Assembly (NCBI GenBank): GCA_002898015.1
Contig: BDTM01000021.1
Coordinates: 20,690 to 84,689 of the forward strand
DNA: 64,000 bases
Direction of reading: 5' to 3'
Origin: a bacterium BMS3Bbin03
GTDB taxonomy: Bacteria; Zhuqueibacterota; JdFR-76; BMS3Abin05
In this document: one piece after another, positions 43,322 to 51,952 of the stretch
How positions within the stretch are numbered: the first letter of the stretch is position 1
How the letters are laid out: each line of letters begins with the position of its first letter
Translations under genes and position numbers: made by a program
The notes under the pieces: model-generated
Databases searched by the model: none
Seen by the model: only the letters and a program-made list of their open reading frames with translations
What the model was told of the DNA's origin: nothing

Positions 43322-43621
43322 CTAATCGGAAGCCATGACAAGAATTTCTTTTGATAATTCCAAAATTGTGAATCTTTTGTACAGAGAAAGAATAAGATCA
43401 GTTATTTGTTTTTCGGTAAAATTGGCTTTGCGTATAAGGTTGACGGATATTTCATTGACGATTTGGGTGCTAATTGTACAGTCACAGTGCCGAATAATAT
43501 GAGAAGAAATTTGGGTTTTTTCGGGATGTTGAGATTTAATAAACGAATATATCCAAATGTTTGTATCTATAAAACATTTGGCACCACGGAAACGGTCAAT
43601 TTCGTTCATAAATTTCATCAC
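43322..43621 (-). pseudogene. PIN-domain (VapC-type) toxin, C-terminally truncated
   Basis: The frame has 99 residues; full PIN toxins have about 130-140. The N-terminal catalytic part is intact (RGAKCFIDTNIWIYSFIKSQ with the first Asp; TQIVNEISVNLIRK with the Glu). It stops right after LELSKEILVMASD, where the family continues with the FSYWDALI-type helix holding the remaining metal-binding acids. The bases beyond the stop encode no such remnant in any frame, so the end was lost by rearrangement, not by a single frameshift. It overlaps the antitoxin gene by 26 nt. Probably inactive. Confidence 0.75.
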
Positions 43622-43811
43622 GGGTCAGAGGAGAGAAATTTTCAATTTCGAGAGGCCTGTTTAAGAGCTCATCAAGAATATCATGCCCTTTTTGTGAAGA
43701 TTCACTCAGGACAATGACCTTTACAGTGTTTCCCAGTTTATTTTTAAACCTTTTGGGAATTTCAATTTTTCCGTTTTTTATTTTTGTTTTGAATTCAATA
43801 GCTTCTATCAT
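43596..43811 (-). CDS. Antitoxin partner of the PIN toxin (AbrB/DUF2281-like)
   Basis: This 71-residue protein begins with a short beta-rich, swapped-hairpin-like segment, EFKTKIKNGKIEIPKRFKNK followed by LGNTVKVIVL, as in AbrB-type DNA-binding antitoxins. An acidic C-terminal tail (DILDELLNRPLEIENFSPLT) could wrap the toxin. It precedes and overlaps the truncated VapC-like toxin gene, the normal antitoxin-first order. It probably still autoregulates its promoter upstream of 43811 (inference). Confidence 0.75.
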   Translation of the reverse strand: MIEAIEFKTKIKNGKIEIPKRFKNKLGNTVKVIVLSESSQKGHDILDELLNRPLEIENFSPLTRDEIYERN

Positions 43812-44126
43812 ACCCGCCTCCGGTTTAATTTACACCATTAATTTAATAAAAAGATAATGATTAGTCAAGTAGATAAATAACGGGATTAAAAAGAAAACGG
43901 ATTGCGTGGAAAAGTGATTATCGGATTTTAGGAGAATAATGGAAGACATGAAAAGAAAGAGCCCGCGAATGCACACGAATTAACGCGAAAAAATAATCAG
44001 GGCGGAGCAGGTGTATTCCAAACAGGGACGTCCCCTGCCGGCTGCCGGCCGGGGCTCGCCTGTTCGGAAATCAGGGTTGTCCCACACCGCCATGCTGATT
44101 CAAATCAGTCGTCGGCACACCCGGCC
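43812..44126. other. Intergenic region between the antitoxin and sppA: no gene seen
   Basis: It holds the antitoxin promoter region, the right direct repeat (43991-44041), a CGCGAATGCACACGAATTAACGCG-type AT/GC repeat at 43973-43988 and GC-rich sequence (GCCGGCTGCCGGCCGGGGC) near 44037-44055. No reading frame is credible. Confidence 0.5.
43991..44041. repeat. Direct repeat, right copy (51 bp)
   Basis: The partner of 43081-43131, about 88% identical. Both copies follow an AACCCACAAATG/AGCCCGCGAATG-like stretch, so the homology extends weakly some 30 bp further upstream. Confidence 0.7.
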
Positions 44127-46568
44127 CTAAAATAAACCTTTCCCCTCCGGCGGAAGTACCGGATATGTGCCGGGCGGCATTAAATACAGCGGTTTTCCGG
44201 GGTTTTGGAGGAACAGCTTCAAATACTGAAGTTCCGGATTATTGACTGCCTGCGAACGAATGCCGGCCGAAGCAAAACTCAGATTTATAAGCCCTTTATT
44301 TTTCGGAATCTCGATGATTCTCACCTTTTCTCCGGGTTTCAAGCCGGCCTTTATTTTTGCCACAGAAAGAGCGGTCATTAAACCGCCGATTTTGTCAACC
44401 AGGCCGATTTTCTTTCCCTCGATGCCGGAATAAAAATGGCCCTGTGCAATCTTTTTCACCTGTTCAACAGACATTTTGCGGCCGGATGCCACTTTTTCGA
44501 CGAAAGTTTTGTAGAAATTCTTTATCAGGGTTTCTGTCATTTTTCGTTCTTCTTTTGTCAGATTTCGCTCCGGGATTTTGCCCAGGAACGGAATCGAGAC
44601 GCCGAAGCCAAGGTCGGCATGGTCCCCTTTCTGCACATGATCCGCCGTCATTCCGAGTTTTTTGGAAAAGCCCTTGTCGTAAAACCACCCGCCGATGACA
44701 CCGATTGAGCCGGTAATTGTGTTGGGGCCTGCGATGATTTTATCGCCGTACATGCTGATCCAGTAGCCCCCTGAACCGGCGACCTGCCCCTGTGAAATAA
44801 TGACGGGCTTTTTCTGACTGCACTTTTTCAGGGCTTCCGCCACCACGTCGCTGGCCATGGCCCCGCCGCCGGGCGAATCCACCCGAAAAACCACGGCTTT
44901 TACATTTTTGCTCTTCTCTAATTTTTTAAAGACACGCTGCAGCCAGCGGGCTTTTATGCCTCGATCCATCGCACAAATGCCCAGACCGTACACAATGGCG
45001 ATTTGCGGAAGCCTGCCCCAGCGATCGGAAATGAGTTCGTTTGCAAGAAGCCGCTTCGGCAAAAGCTTTTTGGGCTTTTTATGGATGAGTTTCTCCAGCA
45101 CATCGTTAATTGCCGGCCAGCGGGCCAATGTATCCACCAAACCGGCCTGAACCGCCGAATCCGGCGTAAAGATCACTTTATTATTAATCAGGTCATCAAA
45201 TTTCTGCGGTGGAAAATGTCTGGAGGCGGAAATATCGGTTTTTACAAGATTGTACCAATCGTCCACATAAGCCTGACGCTGGGCCCGGTCCGCAGGGGAC
45301 ATGTTGTCCCGGCTGAGAGACTCCTCCGCCGATTTGTATTTGAAGAACCGCCATTCGTCAAAGCCGATTCCCAATTTTTTCAGCGTCCCTTTGTAATAAG
45401 TGCGTCCCATGAGGTAGCCTTGAAGCGCGAGAATCCCTTCCGGGTCCTGAACCACCCAGTCTGCCACGCTGGCCAGGTGGTACGTCTGGATATCGGCGTC
45501 TTCGATAAAAATCAGGATTTTTTTGCCCTTTTTTCGGGCGCTTTTAAGCGCTTCGCGGATTTCCCAGGCCGGTTCGGGCAGCACGTGCAGGGAAGAAAGA
45601 TTCAAGGCGATTACCGAAATCCGGGGATCTTCTGAAGCGGCCTGAATGTTCCGAAGCAGCCTGTAAAACGGATGCGTGTTTTTTTCAAAAAAGACGTGTT
45701 TGAGGTAATCGATACGGCCCTTTAAGTTAAACGGCACGTAGCGGTTTTGTTTCTGCAAAATTTGCGGGAAAATGCTCTCCAACATTCCGCCCGCCCGCAG
45801 TGAATACGTGCCGGCGCTGTAATTCTGTTCTTTTGAAAAATTAGCCTGGCTTGAAATTCCGGTCCGGCCCAAATTCAGCGATAAACCGGCTGTGAATGTG
45901 TGATCATCGAAATACCGGCCAATTGCCGAAATCCCCGGCACAAGTCGAACCACCGCCCCGGCGCTCCAGCCGGATTGCGATAATTTTTGATGGCTCCGGA
46001 GGGCGGCATCGGCAAACAGAGTGAGTCTCGCATTTCCCAGAGGACGCACACCCACATCCAGGATACCCTCCCGCCGGTTTCGATCAAGAGAGAAATTCCC
46101 CACCGCACCCACTGATAAATAGCGGTTCGGGCGAATCAGCACGCCGGACGTGAAAAGCCTGTCCGATTTTAATTGACGCAGATTTGCCCGTGACCAGCCG
46201 TAACCCATGCCGAAAGCGAATGCCTGATTCCCTCCCGCCAGCGAAACCTTGTAGTCCATTGCGTGATTATCCCCTATTTTCCGGCGTACCATATCGAACC
46301 CGAAGTGTCCTGCCGCCGTAAAAAGCCCCCAGTCCCGAATCGTGTTTTGGTTTGAACCCTCGGTTGAAAAGGCCAATCGACTCTCAAACCCCCGAATGCC
46401 CGCCAGGACGGCCGGATTCGTAAATCCAACCAGGCCCCATTGAAACGTGCCGGGGGGTGCCATTAAAAAATTGCTCCGCGCGTAATAGCCCAAAAATGTT
46501 TGGGCGGAAACCATCGAAGTGAATCCAAAAAAGAAAATAAACAGCAGGTGCCAACGATACGTTTTCAT
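44127..46568 (-). CDS. sppA: Signal peptide peptidase SppA (67K type) fused to an N-terminal outer-membrane-barrel-like domain
   Basis: The protein has 813 residues with a signal peptide (residues 1-22). Residues ~25-260 resemble the PorV/UPF0164-type barrel (FLMAPPGTFQWGLVGFTNPA, VLAGIRG; alternating aromatic strands). Residues ~285-770 are a two-domain SppA: general-base Lys412 in FKYKSAEESL and nucleophile Ser599 in QVAGSGGYWISMYGDK, with DSPGGGAMASDV before it. SppA degrades cleaved signal peptides and other membrane peptides. Ordinary SppA is anchored by a transmembrane helix; here a barrel-like domain replaces it, which implies outer-membrane attachment (inference). Last gene of a four-gene minus-strand operon. 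Confidence 0.85.
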   Translation of the reverse strand: MKTYRWHLLFIFFFGFTSMVSAQTFLGYYARSNFLMAPPGTFQWGLVGFTNPAVLAGIRGFESRLAFSTEGSNQNTIRDWGLFTAAGHFGFDMVRRKIGDNHAMDYKVSLAGGNQAFAFGMGYGWSRANLRQLKSDRLFTSGVLIRPNRYLSVGAVGNFSLDRNRREGILDVGVRPLGNARLTLFADAALRSHQKLSQSGWSAGAVVRLVPGISAIGRYFDDHTFTAGLSLNLGRTGISSQANFSKEQNYSAGTYSLRAGGMLESIFPQILQKQNRYVPFNLKGRIDYLKHVFFEKNTHPFYRLLRNIQAASEDPRISVIALNLSSLHVLPEPAWEIREALKSARKKGKKILIFIEDADIQTYHLASVADWVVQDPEGILALQGYLMGRTYYKGTLKKLGIGFDEWRFFKYKSAEESLSRDNMSPADRAQRQAYVDDWYNLVKTDISASRHFPPQKFDDLINNKVIFTPDSAVQAGLVDTLARWPAINDVLEKLIHKKPKKLLPKRLLANELISDRWGRLPQIAIVYGLGICAMDRGIKARWLQRVFKKLEKSKNVKAVVFRVDSPGGGAMASDVVAEALKKCSQKKPVIISQGQVAGSGGYWISMYGDKIIAGPNTITGSIGVIGGWFYDKGFSKKLGMTADHVQKGDHADLGFGVSIPFLGKIPERNLTKEERKMTETLIKNFYKTFVEKVASGRKMSVEQVKKIAQGHFYSGIEGKKIGLVDKIGGLMTALSVAKIKAGLKPGEKVRIIEIPKNKGLINLSFASAGIRSQAVNNPELQYLKLFLQNPGKPLYLMPPGTYPVLPPEGKGLF

Positions 46569-46583
46569 AAACCCTCCTCCGTT

Positions 46584-47264
46584 TTATTTAACGGTTTTTC
46601 TAAGTTTTCCCTTTTTCTTCATTACTATTTCCATTTGAGTGGTGCCGTTTTTTAGAATCTCAGAAAGTCTGAAATGCCACACCGCCCGCCGGTCTCCGAT
46701 TTCATACGACGCATTTGTGGATTCGATGGGATAAGGCGTCTGCACCTCGAAGCGGATTTTCACCTTCCGGGTGATGTCTTTCTTAAAGGCAAACTTAATT
46801 CCGGTTTCAAAAAGCGTGCTGGACTGGAGCCAATCTTTTTCCGAAAGATGAATCGCCTGATTAAAACGAATCTCATTTTTATCCTTTGAAAAACCAAACT
46901 CTTCATTTCGAAATTGCGGCAGGGTATTCAGAATCGATATGTGTTTAAAGGAAAAATTGGCATATACTCTCACCGAGTGGCTTCTTTTGTCAATTTGCAG
47001 ATCATTTAGACGAACCCCCTGCGACGTGTAATTTTTGCGAATCATATGCTGAATCTCATAACGCTGGGTCGGAAATTTAGGATCGCTAACCTCTAATAAT
47101 CGACTCACAGGCACGCGATATCGAATTTCCAGTTCCCCGGAGCCATCCGAATTCAAAACAATTTTTTGTGAATATTCAAAACAGCCGGTCAATACAAACG
47201 TCAGCAACGTTAAAAAAATGAGTCCAAATCGATGGAATGAACGTTTCAAAAACGCCTCCTTCAC
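46584..47264 (-). CDS. LppM-like lipoprotein
   Basis: The protein has 226 residues. The signal FGLIFLTLLTFVLTGCFEYS carries lipobox LTGC. The mature N-terminus YSQKIVLNSDGSGELEIRYR is the layout of LppM/DUF3153-type lipoproteins (hydrophilic beta-sheet domain). The C-terminal half (IRFEVQTPYPIESTNASYEI ... EIVMKKKGKLRKTVK) ends in a basic tail. It overlaps the upstream DUF4097-type gene by an ATGA and precedes sppA by 15 nt. Envelope role inferred from the operon. Confidence 0.7.
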   Translation of the reverse strand: MKEAFLKRSFHRFGLIFLTLLTFVLTGCFEYSQKIVLNSDGSGELEIRYRVPVSRLLEVSDPKFPTQRYEIQHMIRKNYTSQGVRLNDLQIDKRSHSVRVYANFSFKHISILNTLPQFRNEEFGFSKDKNEIRFNQAIHLSEKDWLQSSTLFETGIKFAFKKDITRKVKIRFEVQTPYPIESTNASYEIGDRRAVWHFRLSEILKNGTTQMEIVMKKKGKLRKTVK

Positions 47265-48253
47265 TGAATTTCCAATCGAATATCGCCTTCATTTGATTTC
47301 AAAACCACTCTTCCGGTACCGCCGTTTAAGTCTGTTTTGCAAACCGCCCCGTCTTCCCGGTCGTGAATCGGAATCTTAAAATCCGAATAAATGGTGCCTT
47401 CATCTGTAAAAAAATCCAATCCCGCGGAGAAATTCTGCGGAACCACCAAAAGAATGTTCCCTTCACCCGTTCGGACCCGCCACGTCGGCAATTTAACCGG
47501 CGAAATAACGGCTTCCACATCCCCCTCATTCGAGTGAAAATCGAGCGTCCCGACGGAACTTGAGACAAGATACAGATCGCCTTCATTAGTTTTACCCGAA
47601 ATTTTCTCGAACGTGCTGTATTTGATTTTCACACGCCCTTCACCGGTTTCAAAAAACAGGCGTGAGCGATTTCCGTTTTGTAAGGGCACATGGCTCACAA
47701 GAATATCCCCGTCGCCCGAGTCCAGTGTGATGAGTGCTGCTGAACAGCGCCGGATCTCGATGTCGCCGTCATTCGTTTTTGCCTGAATTTCTCCGGAGGC
47801 ATCCCGAATGGTAATGTCGCCGCCGTCGGTCTCTATTTTTAGGTTAGAATGTTCGGGAACCGTCACTTTGAACGCCACGCTGAATCTTTGATTGCGGTTC
47901 TCCCAGTATTCAGGTGAGAGAAGATCGAAAAGTGAAAAATGTTCATTCGGACTGTTTTCAACGATTTTTATAAAATCCGGCCTGCGTTGAATGTTCGTTA
48001 CAATGGCATCGAGCAATGCCTCCGCTTTTTCGGAGGAGGGTGCGTGCGCGCGCTTTGTTATTTCGAGTAAAATCTCATTATTCTTCCAGGTTGAAATCGA
48101 AACGTCGGCATCGCCTGCCCGAAGGACCAGTTTACCGCCATCCCGGAAAGGAAAAGTCCGGTTCGTTTTCCGAATTTTTTCTGCAGAATAAACAGATTGG
48201 AAACAGAGCAAAAAGATTGCGAAAAGTACAATTCCCTGAAATAAACGTTTCAT
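47261..48253 (-). CDS. DUF4097-type beta-helical exported protein
   Basis: The protein has 330 residues with a signal peptide (FQGIVLFAIFLLCFQSVYSA). The mature part is built of short strand-turn repeats typical of DUF4097 (putative adhesin) proteins: NLKIETDGGDITIRDASGEI, QAKTNDGDIEIRRCSAALIT, LDSGDGDILVSHVP, GKTNEGDLYLVSSSVGTLDF, HSNEGDVEAVISP and KSNEGDIRLEIQ at the C-terminus. The regular GD-I spacing predicts a small beta helix. In other bacteria DUF4097 proteins are often tied to envelope-stress operons. It sits 21 nt downstream of the related gene at 48275. Confidence 0.8.
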   Translation of the reverse strand: MKRLFQGIVLFAIFLLCFQSVYSAEKIRKTNRTFPFRDGGKLVLRAGDADVSISTWKNNEILLEITKRAHAPSSEKAEALLDAIVTNIQRRPDFIKIVENSPNEHFSLFDLLSPEYWENRNQRFSVAFKVTVPEHSNLKIETDGGDITIRDASGEIQAKTNDGDIEIRRCSAALITLDSGDGDILVSHVPLQNGNRSRLFFETGEGRVKIKYSTFEKISGKTNEGDLYLVSSSVGTLDFHSNEGDVEAVISPVKLPTWRVRTGEGNILLVVPQNFSAGLDFFTDEGTIYSDFKIPIHDREDGAVCKTDLNGGTGRVVLKSNEGDIRLEIQ

Positions 48254-48274
48254 GGATCTTCCTCCAAAAAGAAT

Positions 48275-49150
48275 TTATTCCCAATCGATGTTCAACGCGC
48301 CAAATCCCGGAGAAATTCTCAGGTACAGCAGGTTTTTGGCGCCCTCCACGTCTCCGGTGGTCAGGTAGCTTCCGTGCCGTTCAAACCCGGCCGGAATGTC
48401 TGACTGGGTTAAAAACAGGATTTTATTGACCCGCAATTTAATGGGACGTTTTTTAGGCAGCGTCAGATTTGTTTCGCCGATTTTCACATCGATATTCAAA
48501 TCCTGAGAAAATTGAACAGGCTTGTCTCCGCTTAAATCAACGGACAATTCTCCAATACCTGCGCTGATATTTCCTATTTTGAATCGCGAATTTCCGAGAT
48601 TTTCAAGGTCAAGCTCGCCGACTTTTCCGTTGATTTCCAGGTCTTCCATCACGACCGGATTGGGTTTACGGAACCGGATCCTCGCTGTTCCCGCCGCAAG
48701 ATTCAGACTCACATTTTTGAGAGACAATCCCCCGAGATCAAAATTGATTTGGCCGGCCTTGCATCGGCTGTCCAGATCAATCGGCACATCCAAAGGGAAA
48801 TAGATGGTGCATTCGCCGGCATCTTCGTCGTAAGAAAAACCCCCTTTCCAGCTATTCACATCCATCGAAACAAAAAGCCGGTTGTTTTTGGCATTAAAAT
48901 CGGTGTCCACATCCATTTTTTCGGGATTGTAATTAATTTCCACAATGACCTGTTTCGATTCTTTGTTGGGCCGAATCCGAAAATCAGAAGAGATGTCGAT
49001 GTCCAGTTTGACCACAAGTGTTTTGTTGGACCGGACATTAAACACATATTTTTTGGTTTTAAAATCGTTTGCCCGGGCGAAACAGTCCGCCGCAAACAGA
49101 ATTAATAAAAAAAGGCCGGCAAACAGCACATTTTTTTTCATAAGAGCCAT
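48275..49150 (-). CDS. DUF4097/toastrack-type exported protein
   Basis: The protein has 291 residues with a signal peptide (VLFAGLFLLILFAADCFARA). The repetitive beta structure includes RCKAGQINFDLGGLSLKNVS, LNLAAGTARIRFRKPNPVVM, EDLEINGKVGELDLENLGNS, RFKIGNISAGIGELSVDLSG and NIDVKIGETNLTLPKK, the LiaF/toastrack-like ladder related to DUF4097. It is first in the operon with the DUF4097, LppM-like and SppA genes. The end GFGALNIDWE echoes the repeat unit. Likely a periplasmic or surface sensor or scaffold (inference). Confidence 0.75.
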   Translation of the reverse strand: MALMKKNVLFAGLFLLILFAADCFARANDFKTKKYVFNVRSNKTLVVKLDIDISSDFRIRPNKESKQVIVEINYNPEKMDVDTDFNAKNNRLFVSMDVNSWKGGFSYDEDAGECTIYFPLDVPIDLDSRCKAGQINFDLGGLSLKNVSLNLAAGTARIRFRKPNPVVMEDLEINGKVGELDLENLGNSRFKIGNISAGIGELSVDLSGDKPVQFSQDLNIDVKIGETNLTLPKKRPIKLRVNKILFLTQSDIPAGFERHGSYLTTGDVEGAKNLLYLRISPGFGALNIDWE

Positions 49151-49278
49151 ATCCTCGCGGTAAACCGCAATTGATTAAAATTCATATTTTTGCTTTGTGG
49201 CTGAATCGTGACCAAAATACAACGCTGCAAAACGAAATTACAACAGAAATAAAACACAAAACCGTTACTCGTAATTGT

Positions 49279-50541
49279 TTAAAACGGCTGCCGCAGCCGG
49301 AATGTGATCCGGACGGCATTCGAGCTGCGGTCTGTGCGTTTGGCAAAGTTCAGGCGAATGCGGCCGTTTGAGTTGGTCAGAGCGATGCCCACGTCTGCCG
49401 CAAAATCTCTGTATGTTAAATCGACAAATTCTTTCGTAGAACGATCCCAGGCTGTTCCGGCATCGGCAAAAAGAATCAGATTAAAGACATCCAGGAGCGG
49501 GAAACCGGGCTTCCAGTTAATTTCATCCCAGTTTAGAAAATATTCAAAGTTGAGCAGGGCCATTCGTGTGCCCCTAAAAGAGCTGTGCCGGTACGCGCGC
49601 AGTGTGCTGATGCCTCCGAAATCAAACCATTTTTGAATGGGCAAATCTCCTCTGGAATCGCCTAATCGCATCCTGAGCCGGAGAATTTCGCCATCCGAAA
49701 TGGGCTGGTAACGCCGAATATCGAAGATGTACCGCCGGTAATAGAAATCACTGGTTAAATCAGCCGGGAAATATTCGCCTAACAACTGAATGTACCATCC
49801 GCGTTCGGGAGCCCGCCGGCTGTCACGCGTGTCCAAAACGATTTGACCTTTATATCCCCGAAAGGTTCCGCCTTGAATGGGCGGATTTTCACGGAATTTT
49901 TTGCGGCCGCCGAACAGCGCCCAATCCGTTTTCCGCGGCAAAGACAATTCGGTGTCTTCGTAGTAGCCCGCTTTTAGCGATAAAGCACCGAAAATATTTT
50001 GTTTAATGTAGCCGCCGTACCCCTGAAGCCGGTAGTAATCCATGAAATCTTCATGCAGCAGAAACGCCGCAAGTGAATTCTCAAAGCGGGAAATAATCCA
50101 CCTGTCTTCTGAGAATGTTTTATCATAAATTTCAAAACCCGGGGCAAACCGAAATTGGCGTCCAAAAAAGCCGCGCTCGAGACTCAATTCATATTGGATG
50201 CGTTTGCTTTCGATCCCGAAGCCAAGCATCACTTTTGCCAGAAGACCCGAACCGGGTTTGTGATATTCCGAAGGCTTGTATTGAACATTGAATAAAATGC
50301 CGTCCACCCGATTGTAAAACACATTGTATTGGCTTTTCTCCTTTAAAAAAGACCGGTTCTTATGGTGTCTCTTTGATCGATTTGCAGAGATTGAATTGTA
50401 AGGAATCGAAGGTGTCTCATTGAAGCGAGCGGGTAAAAGACGGCTTCGAAAGCCCACTTGAGCCCAAACAGGATCGAGGCTCATCATAAGATTCGCAATT
50501 ATGAATGCACCGGCAAGTATAAAGAGTTTTTTTACCGTCAT
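49279..50541 (-). CDS. Omp85/surface-antigen-type outer-membrane beta-barrel protein
   Basis: The protein has 420 residues with a signal peptide (LFILAGAFIIANLMMSLDPVWA). It has no POTRA domains; the mature part is essentially a 16-strand-like barrel. The Omp85 core motif region is present: QIVLDTRDSRRAPERGWYIQ (pre-barrel strand pair) and FGGISTLRAYRHSSFRGTRM, the counterpart of the VRGY/F loop-6 motif, followed by LNFEYFLNW. The C-terminus NAVRITFRLRQPF ends in Phe, as the Bam complex requires. It resembles the barrel halves of FCB BamA-like and patatin-fused proteins. Function unknown. Confidence 0.78.
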   Translation of the reverse strand: MTVKKLFILAGAFIIANLMMSLDPVWAQVGFRSRLLPARFNETPSIPYNSISANRSKRHHKNRSFLKEKSQYNVFYNRVDGILFNVQYKPSEYHKPGSGLLAKVMLGFGIESKRIQYELSLERGFFGRQFRFAPGFEIYDKTFSEDRWIISRFENSLAAFLLHEDFMDYYRLQGYGGYIKQNIFGALSLKAGYYEDTELSLPRKTDWALFGGRKKFRENPPIQGGTFRGYKGQIVLDTRDSRRAPERGWYIQLLGEYFPADLTSDFYYRRYIFDIRRYQPISDGEILRLRMRLGDSRGDLPIQKWFDFGGISTLRAYRHSSFRGTRMALLNFEYFLNWDEINWKPGFPLLDVFNLILFADAGTAWDRSTKEFVDLTYRDFAADVGIALTNSNGRIRLNFAKRTDRSSNAVRITFRLRQPF

Positions 50542-50653
50542 GGTCTTTCCTCCGCACTTACGTGTTGGATGTGCTGTTTTTCTCTTTTAATTATGAATAC
50601 GACTTTTAAGGAAAGAAGTTACAAAAAAATGCAGATGTAGATGAGTTTAAAAT

Positions 50654-50980
50654 TTATCTTTTCCATCTCGTGCTGAAACTCAACAGAATCAATAAAAACG
50701 GCAAAATAATATTGACCAGGATAATCCAATTGAAGGCCTGAAAGTGGGGCTGGTAATAATCGAAGATGTTGACGGCCACGCCCAGAATGCCGACGTAGAA
50801 GCTGTCCTGAACGCCGCGAACGGCGCGGTAAAAACTCATTCCCAGAACAAAGATATAGGCGAGAAGCAAATACAGAAATCCGGAGCTGTGCGTAAACAGA
50901 TAGGCGGCCACATTAAATAAAATCAAAATGGCCAAAACCGCCTGAATGGACCGTAAAATTGTAGTGGAAACAGGCTTCAT
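50654..50980 (-). CDS. Small four-helix membrane protein, unknown function
   Basis: This 108-residue protein has four hydrophobic segments: SIQAVLAILILFNVAAYLFT, SGFLYLLLAYIFVLGMSFYR, FYVGILGVAVNIFDYY and FNWIILVNIILPFLLILLSF. Loops are short and the ends positively charged (RWKR). No family recognised. It lies between the Omp85-like gene and the next lipoprotein gene on the same strand, 42 nt downstream of the latter, and probably shares its transcript. Confidence 0.65.
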   Translation of the reverse strand: MKPVSTTILRSIQAVLAILILFNVAAYLFTHSSGFLYLLLAYIFVLGMSFYRAVRGVQDSFYVGILGVAVNIFDYYQPHFQAFNWIILVNIILPFLLILLSFSTRWKR

Positions 50981-51022
50981 AACAATTTTCCCTTATTTAA
51001 ATTCGTACGTGCACGGTATTTT

Positions 51023-51736
51023 CTATTCCACGACAATAAAAGACCGTTTAACCGTTAAATAGGGATTTCCCGTGACCGGCTTATTCTCTCCGTCCAGCAA
51101 TTGCACGGTGAGATGGTGTGTTCCGATCCGCCTGGCATTGTCCCAATAAACGGGCTCATATTTGTAAACATCGTACGGCAGGCCGTCCAGAATATAATGA
51201 ATATGGTAGCCGTCTTCACTCAAGCGAATATTTTTCAATAAAAAATCAAATTCGATTCTGTCGCCGACCCACCCCTTGTAATAGCCTGTGTGCGGTAAAT
51301 TCACCGTGAGGATCGGCTTCTGTAAATCGAATAAGGGCGCTTCTGTGTTTTGCTGAACATAAAAATTAACAATCGCAAAGGCTTCCGGATTTTTATAGCT
51401 TTCTCCCGACGGTTTTGTCAGGAAGACGCGCAGGGCATGTGCCCCGGGGTGTACATTTGTGAAGGAGTAAGGTTCCACAGATTTTTCGTAAGAGATGTAC
51501 GGATTATCATCCAGAATCAGGTGCAGATGGGGCCCGCCTTCGTACGCCACAAAATTCTTCAGTTTGAATTTGACCGTCACATCCGGCCCCGAAAGCACTT
51601 CTCCCTCCGCCGGACTCAAAATGGTTACCGCCGGCGGCCCGTTAAATTTATGTTCGGTCTGTGATTTTTGGCAGTTCACCGCGGCCAAACCAAAAATCAA
51701 AATCAGGACAACCGGTATTACAAAAAATCGATTCGT
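51023..51736 (-). CDS. Lipoprotein with two tandem His-containing beta domains; probable ACG start
   Basis: The frame supports a lipoprotein signal (NRFFVIPVVLILIFGLAAVN, then Cys) only if translation begins at the ACG at 51734-51736, which has AAAGGA exactly 6 nt upstream. The first in-frame standard codon, the TTG at 51700, would begin inside the hydrophobic core and leave no positive charge. The mature ~215 residues hold two similar domains, each with a histidine pair: GGPHLHLILDDNPYISY and DGYHIHYILDGLPYDVY. These could bind metal (inference). No named family recognised with certainty. Confidence 0.68.
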   Translation of the reverse strand, partial: TNRFFVIPVVLILIFGLAAVNCQKSQTEHKFNGPPAVTILSPAEGEVLSGPDVTVKFKLKNFVAYEGGPHLHLILDDNPYISYEKSVEPYSFTNVHPGAHALRVFLTKPSGESYKNPEAFAIVNFYVQQNTEAPLFDLQKPILTVNLPHTGYYKGWVGDRIEFDFLLKNIRLSEDGYHIHYILDGLPYDVYKYEPVYWDNARRIGTHHLTVQLLDGENKPVTGNPYLTVKRSFIVVE

Positions 51737-51952
51737 GCTGTTTCCTTTCCTTCGGCATGGTTCGACAGATTCTTTTAACCCGTCGTAAAAATTCGCAGTT
51801 CATTGTTTGTAATTTACGGATTCATTCGGAAAAAATCAAGGAGGATTTCTGTAAAAGTAGAATGTCTCTCCTGTGAATTTTCGGCACTAACCAAAAATAC
51901 CTGAAAATTTTATTGATTTTTAATGGATTTAGGTTTAAATTTTAAAATTAAA

